A DNA stretch of 10,892 nt. It comes from Paracoccaceae bacterium (GTDB taxonomy: Bacteria > Pseudomonadota > Alphaproteobacteria > Rhodobacterales > Rhodobacteraceae). A program made the translations under genes and the position numbers. Below, one piece after another: positions 5,156 through 10,892 of this stretch. The stretch covers positions 1 to 10,892 of the forward strand of contig JAASTF010000085.1 in NCBI GenBank assembly GCA_021767525.1, in the 5' to 3' direction. The number at the start of each line of letters is the position of its first letter. Position 1 is the stretch's first letter. The notes beneath the pieces were generated by a model, which saw nothing but the letters and a program-made list of their open reading frames with translations, was not told where the DNA came from and did not search any database.

Positions 5156-6220
5156 ATGGACCTGCTTGCCCTTGTCGAATGGATCGGAGAAGCCCCGACA
5201 GCCGCCCTTCTGGGCATCTTGACCGGCATCATTTTCGGCGTCTCGGCGCAGCGCTCGCGCTTTTGCCTGCGCGCCGCAACGGTCGAATTCGCCCGCGGCC
5301 AGATGGGCGACAAGGTGGCGGTGTGGTTCCTGACCTTCTCGACCGCGCTGGTCTGGGTGCAGAGCGCGCAGCTCTTGGGCCTGTTCGATGCGGTCGAAGG
5401 CCGGCAGATGGCGGTGCCAGGCAGCTGGTCGGGCGCGATCATCGGCGGGCTGTTGTTCGGCGTCGGCATGGTGCTGGCGCGCGGCTGTTCGGGCCGCCTG
5501 CTGGTGCTGGCGGCCACGGGCAACCTGCGCTCGGTCGTGTCGGGGCTGATCTTTGCCGTCGTCGCGCAAATGAGCCTGTCGGGCATCCTGTCGGGCTTTC
5601 GCAACGACCTGGCCGCCATGTGGATCACCAGCGGCGGGCGCAACGTGAACCTGCTGTCGGCGCTTGGCCTGCCCGACTGGGCGGGGCTGGCCATCGGCAT
5701 CGTCTTTGCCGTGCTGGCGCTGGTCCTGTCCTACAAGAACCGCATCACGATCAGCCGGCTCATCTTTGGCGCGGGCGTCGGCTTTTCCGTGGCGGTCGGC
5801 TGGGTCGCCACCTACAACCTGGCGCAGATGGCCTTTGACCCCGTCACGATCGAAAGCGTCACGTTCTCGGGGCCCTCGGCGCATACGCTGATGTTTTTCC
5901 TGTCGCGGGGCGAGGCGCTGCAATTCTCGGTGGGGCTGGTGCCGGGCGTGGTGATCGGCTCGATGGTCTCGGCGATCCTGAAGGGCGAATTCCAGTTCCA
6001 GGGCTTCACCGATGCATCGAACATGCGCCGTTCGATGCTCGGCGCGGTGCTGATGGGTTTTGGCGCGATGCTGGCGGGCGGCTGCGCCATCGGCGCGGGC
6101 GTCACCGGCGGGTCGGTCTTTGCGGGCACCGCGTGGCTGGCGCTCTTCTGCATGTGGATCGGCGCGATGGTCACCGATCTGCTGGTCGATCAGCGCGGCA
6201 CGGCCACAGCCGCCGCCTGA
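5156..6220 (+). CDS. YeeE/YedE (TsuA-like) family permease
   Basis: A 354-residue inner-membrane protein with about nine or more hydrophobic segments. Its two halves carry the family's cysteine motifs: RSRFCLR (C37), ARGCSGRLL (C111) and AGGCAIGAGVTGGS (C310). In the characterised thiosulfate permease TsuA, conserved cysteines line a path for thiosulfate, so uptake of thiosulfate or a related sulfur anion is the likely role; the exact substrate is not shown by sequence. The start is supported by GGAG 8 nt upstream. It is transcribed divergently from the cupin gene. Its last 31 bp overlap the 3' end of the opposite-strand flavin monooxygenase, so no terminator lies between them. No TusA-like or sulfur-oxidation gene is beside it in this window. 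Confidence 0.85.
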   Translation: MDLLALVEWIGEAPTAALLGILTGIIFGVSAQRSRFCLRAATVEFARGQMGDKVAVWFLTFSTALVWVQSAQLLGLFDAVEGRQMAVPGSWSGAIIGGLLFGVGMVLARGCSGRLLVLAATGNLRSVVSGLIFAVVAQMSLSGILSGFRNDLAAMWITSGGRNVNLLSALGLPDWAGLAIGIVFAVLALVLSYKNRITISRLIFGAGVGFSVAVGWVATYNLAQMAFDPVTIESVTFSGPSAHTLMFFLSRGEALQFSVGLVPGVVIGSMVSAILKGEFQFQGFTDASNMRRSMLGAVLMGFGAMLAGGCAIGAGVTGGSVFAGTAWLALFCMWIGAMVTDLLVDQRGTATAAA

Positions 6221-7335
6221 TCCAGCGCGCGGGCCACGCCCCGCGCGATCTCGGGCGCCTGGCGCGCGATTTCGCGCAGCTGGCCGTTGGGCACCGTGTG
6301 ATAGGAACAAAACCACAGCCCCGGCGCCAGTTCCCCGCCCGAGCGCACCGGGCGGCCGGTGTCATCCAGCACCCCGGGTAAATCCCCCAGGAAGGGCCGC
6401 AAATCCACCCGATACCCGGTGGCCAGCAGGATCGCGTCAAAGGTGCTTTGCGTGCCATCGGTGAAACGCACCACATTCCGGTCGATCCGCGCGATCCCGG
6501 GTCGCGCCTTCAAGCGCCCTTCCCGCATCAGCGCCAGGGTGCCCAGGTCGATCAGCGGGATGCGCCCGTCCTCGCGGATCTGGGCAATCGGCCCCTTTGC
6601 GGCCCTCCGCAAGCCATAGCGGCGGTAATCCCCCAGCATCAGCCGCAAGATCGGTGCCGTGATGGCATCGGCCACGCGATAGGGAAATAGCTTTTGCACC
6701 ACGTCCCAATTGCCGATGGCCCGACCCAACAGCTCTTTGGGCAACAGGTTCACCGGGCTACGCACCGCGATCTCGACCTCGCGGCCCGCCTCGACCAGGT
6801 CGATGGCCAGCTCGCCGCCCGAATTGCCAAAGCCCACCACCAGCACCCGCTGCCCCGGCAGGTCTGCGGGCCGGCGATAGGCGCGGGAATGCAGCACCGG
6901 GCCGGGAAACCCGTCCAGCCCCGGCCAGGTCGGGCAATGGGGCTGCTCCGACACGCCGGTGGCAAAGATCACATGCCGCGCCACCAATTCCTCGCCCGAG
7001 GTCAGCGTGACGCACCATCCGCCAACCAGGCCTGCAACCCGCGCCACCTCGGCCCCGAACCTTGGCGCCACCCCATGCCGCGCGGCATAGGCCTCAAGAT
7101 AGGCCACCACCTGCGCACGCGGCACATAGCGCGGCCAGTCGCGCGGAAAGGGCGTCATCGGCAGGTGCGAGCGATCCCGGTCCGTATGCAGGCACAGCCG
7201 GTCGTAGTGCCGCCGCCAGGCCGCGCCCACGCAGCCCTCGCGCTCCAACACCAGCGGCCTCCGCCCCTCGGCCCGCAAACACGCGGCCAAGGCCAACCCC
7301 GCGGGCCCCGCGCCAATAACGATCACATCCTGCAT
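6190..7335 (-). CDS. FAD-dependent NAD(P)H monooxygenase (COG2072/CzcO, YUCCA-like)
   Basis: A 381-residue protein. The N-terminus MQDVIVIGAGPAGLALAACL holds the FAD-binding GxGxxG (8-13); VLVVGFGNSGGELAIDL holds the second GxGxxG for NADPH (168-173). Between them lies FPGPVLHSRAY (143-153), fitting the flavin-containing monooxygenase signature FxGxxxHxxxY, and an ATG motif (FATGVSEQP, about 124-132). Near the end ILLATGYRVDLRPFL is the second ATG-type motif. It is a soluble class B-type monooxygenase; the substrate is unknown. Start: the ATG at 7335 fits the family N-terminus exactly, since the open frame continues upstream but has no homology. The ribosome-binding site is weak. priA lies 160 bp upstream on the same strand behind hairpins; the YeeE gene overlaps its 3' end. 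Confidence 0.85.
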   Translation of the reverse strand: MQDVIVIGAGPAGLALAACLRAEGRRPLVLEREGCVGAAWRRHYDRLCLHTDRDRSHLPMTPFPRDWPRYVPRAQVVAYLEAYAARHGVAPRFGAEVARVAGLVGGWCVTLTSGEELVARHVIFATGVSEQPHCPTWPGLDGFPGPVLHSRAYRRPADLPGQRVLVVGFGNSGGELAIDLVEAGREVEIAVRSPVNLLPKELLGRAIGNWDVVQKLFPYRVADAITAPILRLMLGDYRRYGLRRAAKGPIAQIREDGRIPLIDLGTLALMREGRLKARPGIARIDRNVVRFTDGTQSTFDAILLATGYRVDLRPFLGDLPGVLDDTGRPVRSGGELAPGLWFCSYHTVPNGQLREIARQAPEIARGVARALDQAAAVAVPR

Positions 7336-7396
7336 CCGCCGCAGGCTGCGCCGCCATCCAGTCAAAAGCAAGCCGCCAACCTGCTTCCTCTCTCCA

Positions 7397-7475
7397 TAAA
7401 TATCCCGGGGGAGTCTGCCGCAGGCAGACGGGGGCAGCGCCCCCAATCCAAATATAACATGCGTGGCGCAGCCAC
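7397..7475. repeat. Cluster of three GC-rich hairpins between priA and the monooxygenase (REP-like/terminator)
   Basis: GTCTGCC-GCA-GGCAGAC (7413-7429), GGGGGC-AGC-GCCCCC (7430-7444) and GTGGC-GCA-GCCAC (7463-7475) follow each other, preceded by AAATATCCCGGGGG (7398-7411). All three stems are perfect and have three-base loops. On the minus strand the set lies immediately 3' of priA and could end its transcript, although no long U-run follows. From memory, similar 'AAATATCCCGGGGG + GGGGGC..GCCCCC' units occur after many Rhodobacterales genes, so this may be a dispersed extragenic element. Confidence 0.55.
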
Positions 7476-7495
7476 TCCGCTGGATCGCGGCCAGC

Positions 7496-9685
7496 CTAGA
7501 AAAAACTCTGCGGGTCGATATCCACCGCCAGCCGCGCCTGCGCGGGCAGGCGAATCTGGGCGACCCAGGCGCGCAGCGCCGGTTGCAGCGCCACGCCCTT
7601 GCCTGCCTTGACCAGCAGCCGCACCCGGTGCCGGCCGCGGATGCGCGCGATGGGGGCGGGTGCCGGGCCGAACACCTGCGCGCCCAACTGCCGCAGCGGC
7701 GCGTCGGCCCGCGCCAGGTGGTTGCCGATATCGAAGGCCACCTGCGCATCGGGCGACGAGATGATGATCCCCGCCATCCGCCCATAGGGCGGCACCCCCG
7801 CCTGTTGCCGCTCGGCTGCCTCGGCCCGCCAGAACCCCTCCTCGTCGCCGGCCAGGATCGCGCGGATCACCGGGTGCTCGGGCTGGAATGTCTGCAACAG
7901 GGCCACGCCCCGCTTTTCCGCGCGCCCCGCCCGCCCGGCCACCTGCCGCATCAGCTGAAACGTGCGTTCCGCCGCGCGCAGGTCGGACCCTTGCAGCCCC
8001 AGGTCGGCGTCGATCACCCCCACCAGCGTCAGCCGCGGGAAATTGTGCCCCTTGGCCACCAGCTGCGTGCCGATGATGATATCGGCCTCGCCCGCCGCGA
8101 TGGCAGCGATCTGCTCTTTCAGCGCGCGCGCCGATCCGAACATGTCGGAACTCAGCGTGGCGATCCGCGCCTCGGGGAACAGCGCATGCGCCTCTTCGCT
8201 CAACCGCTCCACGCCCGGGCCCACCGGGGCCAGCCGCCCCTCGGCCTCGCAGGCGGGGCATTTTTCCGGCATCGGTTTCGTCTCGCCGCATTGGTGGCAG
8301 ACCAGCCGCTTGAGGAACCGGTGCTCGACCATCCGCGCGTCGCACTGGTCGCACCCGATCTGGTGGCCGCAGGCCCGGCACAGCGTGATCGGCGCATAGC
8401 CGCGGCGGTTGATGAACAGCAGCGCCTGCTCCCCCGCCGCCATCCGCGCCTCGACCGCGCGTTGCAGGCTGGGCGAGATCCAGCGATCCCCCGGCAGGCT
8501 CTCGGCCCGCATGTCGATGGCGCGCATCTCCGGCAGCACGCTGTCGCCAAAGCGGTCGTCCAGCTCCAGCTTGTGGTATTTCCCGGCCTCGGCATTGGCC
8601 CAGCTTTCAAGGCTCGGCGTGGCCGAGGCCAGCACCACCTGCGCCCCGCAGATCGATGCCCGCAGCACCGCCATGTCGCGCGCGTTGTATAAAACGCCCT
8701 CTTCCTGCTTGTAGGACGTGTCGTGCTCTTCATCGACCACGATCAGCCCCAGGTCGCGATAGGGCAGGAACAGGGCCGAGCGCGCGCCCACCACCAGCTC
8801 TGCCCCGCCCTGGGCCACCATCTTCCAGATGCGGCGCCGCTCGGTCATGGTGACACCCGAATGCCATTCGGCGGGCCGCGCGCCGAACCGCGCCTCGACC
8901 CGGGTGATGAAATCCTGCGTCAGCGCGATTTCTGGCAGCAGCACCAGCGCCTGCCGCCCCTTGCGCAGGCATTCGGCCACCGCCTCAAGATACACCTCGG
9001 TCTTGCCCGAGCCGGTGACGCCCCGCAGAAGCGTGGTGCCGTAGTCACCCGTCTGCACGCCCGCGCGCAGCTGAGCGGCGCCCGCCGCCTGCGCCGCTGT
9101 CAGGTCCTTGCCGCCGTGGTCGGGGTCCAGCGGCGGGAACGGCAGGTCGCGGGGGCTGTCCTCTTCGGCCACCACACCTTGTTTGACCAGCCCCTTGATG
9201 ACGGATGTCGAAACGCCCGCCATCTCGGCCAACTCGCCCAGGGTAAAGGCCAGCCCGCCATAGTCGCGCAGCACCTCGATCACCCGGGTGCGGGCATCGG
9301 TCATGCGGTCGGGCGCGCCCTGCCCCAGCCGATAGATGCGCCGCATCGAAAGCGGGTCGCCCAACCCCGGCGCACGCGTGGCCAGGCGCAGCATCTGGGT
9401 CATCGGCGTCAGCGTGTAGGCGCCCGCACGGGTCAGGAATTCCTGCATCTCTTCGCGCATGGGCGGCGCATCCAGCACCCGTGTGACCGCGCGGATTTTC
9501 GAGCGGTCGTAATCGCCCTTGCCAGGCCCCCACACCACGCCCAGAACCTTGCGCGGGCCCAGCGGAACCTCGACGAACGCGCCCGCGAAACACCCGCCTT
9601 CCGGCGCGCGATAATCCAGCAGCCGGTCCAGCGGCTGCGTGGTCAGCACCGCGACCAGCTGATCCTCGTCAAAGAAATCGCCCAT
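7496..9685 (-). CDS. priA: Primosomal protein N' / replication restart helicase PriA
   Basis: A 729-residue protein, full length for the family. PriA reloads the replicative helicase DnaB at stalled forks. Order of domains: 3'-DNA-binding region (about 1-105, VPLGPRKVLGVVWG), winged helix (about 130-175, TLGELAEMAGVSTSVIKGLV), helicase lobe 1 with Walker A GVTGSGKT (222-229) and the DEEH box (318-321), ASATPSLES (about 353-361), then eight zinc-binding cysteines in four CxxC pairs (436/439, 445/448, 463/466, 476/479) and helicase lobe 2 (IIIGTQLVAKGHNFPRLTLV, QVAGRAGRAEKRG). The start at 9685 (MGDFFDEDQLVAVLTTQPLD) matches the usual N-terminus; the open frame upstream overlaps the divergent transaldolase and has no homology. 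An AAAGG lies about 12 nt upstream. All key residues seen are intact. Confidence 0.97.
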   Translation of the reverse strand: MGDFFDEDQLVAVLTTQPLDRLLDYRAPEGGCFAGAFVEVPLGPRKVLGVVWGPGKGDYDRSKIRAVTRVLDAPPMREEMQEFLTRAGAYTLTPMTQMLRLATRAPGLGDPLSMRRIYRLGQGAPDRMTDARTRVIEVLRDYGGLAFTLGELAEMAGVSTSVIKGLVKQGVVAEEDSPRDLPFPPLDPDHGGKDLTAAQAAGAAQLRAGVQTGDYGTTLLRGVTGSGKTEVYLEAVAECLRKGRQALVLLPEIALTQDFITRVEARFGARPAEWHSGVTMTERRRIWKMVAQGGAELVVGARSALFLPYRDLGLIVVDEEHDTSYKQEEGVLYNARDMAVLRASICGAQVVLASATPSLESWANAEAGKYHKLELDDRFGDSVLPEMRAIDMRAESLPGDRWISPSLQRAVEARMAAGEQALLFINRRGYAPITLCRACGHQIGCDQCDARMVEHRFLKRLVCHQCGETKPMPEKCPACEAEGRLAPVGPGVERLSEEAHALFPEARIATLSSDMFGSARALKEQIAAIAAGEADIIIGTQLVAKGHNFPRLTLVGVIDADLGLQGSDLRAAERTFQLMRQVAGRAGRAEKRGVALLQTFQPEHPVIRAILAGDEEGFWRAEAAERQQAGVPPYGRMAGIIISSPDAQVAFDIGNHLARADAPLRQLGAQVFGPAPAPIARIRGRHRVRLLVKAGKGVALQPALRAWVAQIRLPAQARLAVDIDPQSFF

Positions 9686-9782
9686 CGGCCAGCGCACCTT
9701 TCGGAAATCGGGGTTTCGGGGCACAGGTCTATGGGGTAAAGGCGGGGCAGAGCAAGACCACCGCCCGAAAGAGAGGCCCCGA

Positions 9783-10436
9783 ATGAAATTCTTTGTCGAC
9801 ACCGCCGAGATCGACGCCATTGCCGAGCTGAACGAGCTGGGCATCGTCGACGGCGTCACCACCAACCCCTCGCTGATCAAGAAATCGGGGCGCGACATCC
9901 TGGAAGTGACCAAGGAAATCTGCGCCCTGGTCGATGGCCCTGTTTCGGCCGAGGTTGTCGCCACCGAGGCCGATGCCATGATCGCCGAGGGGCGCAAGCT
10001 GGCCACCATTGCAGATAACATCGCCATCAAGCTGCCGCTGACCTGGGACGGTCTGAAAGCGTGCAAGGCGCTGTCGGCCGAGGGGCACATGATCAACGTC
10101 ACATTGTGCTTTTCCGCCAACCAGGCGCTGCTTGCAGCCAAGGCGGGCGCGAGTTTCATCAGCCCCTTCATCGGGCGGCTGGATGATATCAACCTCGACG
10201 GGATGCAATTGATCGCGGATATTCGCCAGATCTACGACAATTACGGCTTTGAAACCGAAATCCTGGCCGCGTCGATCCGTACGGTGAACCACGTGTCCGA
10301 GGCCGCAAAGATCGGCGCGGACGTGATGACCGCCCCGCCCGAGGTGATCAAGAAACTGGCGCAGCACCCTCTGACCGATGCCGGGCTGGCGCAGTTCCTG
10401 AAAGACGCCGAGGCCGCCGGCATCAAGATCGTCTGA
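9783..10436 (+). CDS. fsa: Small transaldolase of the FSA/TalC family
   Basis: A 217-residue single-domain TIM-barrel aldolase (MKFFVDTAEIDAIAELNELG, GVTTNPSLI). The Schiff-base lysine is K83 in AIKLPLTWDG. At the two positions that separate fructose-6-phosphate aldolase from transaldolase it has Glu (E57 in SAEVVAT, where E. coli FSA has Gln59) and Phe (F129 in ISPFIGRLDD, where FSA has Tyr131). Transaldolase TalB has Glu96 and Phe178 there, so transaldolase activity (EC 2.2.1.2, pentose phosphate pathway) is the better prediction even though such genes are usually labelled fsa. GAGAGG lies 7 nt before the ATG. Divergent from priA with 97 bp between; followed by a strong hairpin and the DUF484 gene. 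Confidence 0.95.
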   Translation: MKFFVDTAEIDAIAELNELGIVDGVTTNPSLIKKSGRDILEVTKEICALVDGPVSAEVVATEADAMIAEGRKLATIADNIAIKLPLTWDGLKACKALSAEGHMINVTLCFSANQALLAAKAGASFISPFIGRLDDINLDGMQLIADIRQIYDNYGFETEILAASIRTVNHVSEAAKIGADVMTAPPEVIKKLAQHPLTDAGLAQFLKDAEAAGIKIV

Positions 10437-10465
10437 TCCCCGCCACAGCTCCGAGAATTTTACCC

Positions 10466-10490
10466 AAGGCCCGCCGCCCAGGCGGGCCTT
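10466..10490 (+). terminator. Terminator-like hairpin after the transaldolase gene
   Basis: AAGGCCCGCC (10466-10475) and GGCGGGCCTT (10481-10490) form a perfect ten-base stem with a five-base loop (GCCCA), 30 bp after the stop codon. The U-tract is poor (TT, then ATGCGTT), so it is a probable but not textbook intrinsic terminator. It separates the transaldolase from the DUF484 gene. Confidence 0.75.
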
Positions 10491-10593
10491 ATGCGTTGAC
10501 AAGCGGGGGCCAAATCCCGCACCAGACATAAAAACATGCAGAAAACTGCGCGGCGGCCTGCTAAGGTCACGCCAAATCAAGACCGAGGCGAGC

Positions 10594-10892
10594 ATGACGA
10601 CCAACCCCCGGATAGACGACACGCTGCGCGACCGTATCCTGTCGCAACCCGACGTGATCCTGGACGACCACGACCTGATGCGCGCCCTTGTCGCGGCCAG
10701 CGAACGGGCGATGGGCGGCAACGTGATCGACCTGCGCGGCGTGGCGATGGACCGGCTCGAGGCGCGTCTGGACCGGTTGGAAGACACCCATCGCAGCGTC
10801 ATCGCCGCGGCCTATGAAAACCTGGCCGGCACCAACCAGGTGCACCGCGCGATCCTGCGGATGCTCGACCCGGTCGATTTCGAAACCTTCCT
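10594..10892 (+). CDS. DUF484 family protein, N-terminal part (continues past window)
   Basis: The 99 visible residues read MTTNPRIDDTLRDRILSQPD, VILDDHDLMRALVAASERAM, GGNVIDLRGVAMDRLEARLD, then RLEDTHRSVIAAAYENLAGT and a region ending LDPVDFETFL. 'ILDDHDLMRAL...GGNVIDLRGVAMDRLEARLDRLEDTHRSVIAAAYENL' is the recognisable start of DUF484 proteins, which have a GAF-like C-terminal domain and often lie directly upstream of xerC. The function is unknown. The start is supported by GAGGCG 4 nt upstream. If the usual order holds, xerC would follow outside the window. Confidence 0.85.
   Translation, partial: MTTNPRIDDTLRDRILSQPDVILDDHDLMRALVAASERAMGGNVIDLRGVAMDRLEARLDRLEDTHRSVIAAAYENLAGTNQVHRAILRMLDPVDFETF

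Noticed and set aside
5111..6316. 401-codon minus-strand open frame over the YeeE gene
   Set aside because: Composition is dominated by R, H, Q, A and D with no motifs, while the opposite strand encodes a clear membrane protein with conserved cysteines.
7336..7785. N-terminal extension of the flavin monooxygenase by 150 codons
   Set aside because: It overlaps the priA 3' end and the hairpin cluster, and the FAD-binding motif starts eight residues after the ATG at 7335.
7463..9739. Long plus-strand frames opposite priA (7463-8692 and 8723-9739)
   Set aside because: They mirror the codon positions of priA and encode no recognisable domain.
9686..10192. N-terminal extension of priA by about 169 codons
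   Set aside because: It would run through the divergent transaldolase gene; PriA homology begins exactly at the ATG at 9685.
10496..10532. TTGACA at 10496 with CATAAA at 10527 as a sigma-70 promoter for the DUF484 gene
   Set aside because: The spacing of about 25 bp is too long, and no -10-like hexamer lies 16-18 bp downstream of TTGACA.
1..10892. CRISPR array, tRNA, rRNA or insertion-sequence transposase
   Set aside because: No regularly spaced repeats, no tRNA-like cloverleaf that I could find and no transposase or integrase motif; the only direct repeats are the three Rhs core copies.

Overview
The window is GC-rich, and its conserved genes look like a member of the Rhodobacterales (alphaproteobacterial Roseobacter/Paracoccaceae group). 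The basis is the codon bias, the arrangement priA <- | -> transaldolase (fsa/tal) -> DUF484, which I recognise from that group, and the GC-rich stem-loops after priA. This placement is from memory of gene order, not from a search.

Left part (1-2247), all on the minus strand and read right to left: an MFS permease, a Tat-signal flavodoxin-like protein and the start of a MATE-family transporter. They are closely spaced and may be one transcript.

Middle (about 2330-4500), plus strand and visibly AT-richer: a small island of Rhs debris. Three copies of the Rhs-associated core (TSLHQNWMRDYDPSTG type) lie in tandem. The first two lead into different C-terminal domains, each followed by a small overlapping ORF. 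This is the layout of displaced ('orphan') rhs-CT toxin/immunity cassettes. Copy 2 is preceded by a frameshifted, stop-interrupted piece of upstream Rhs core. Copy 3 is stop-interrupted and breaks off about 25 bp from the end of the next gene. There is no full-length Rhs gene, VgrG, PAAR or other type VI gene in the window. The two C-terminal domains and their partners match no family I can name. They are the best candidates here for something undescribed.

Right part: a cupin gene (minus) carrying a single in-frame amber codon, a divergent YeeE/YedE (TsuA-like) sulfur-compound permease with a near-consensus FNR-type box between the two, then a COG2072-type flavin monooxygenase (minus) that overlaps the permease tail-to-tail by 31 bp. 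A cluster of GC-rich hairpins separates it from priA (minus, complete). Divergent from priA is a small transaldolase, followed by a strong terminator-like hairpin and the start of a DUF484 gene that runs off the window.
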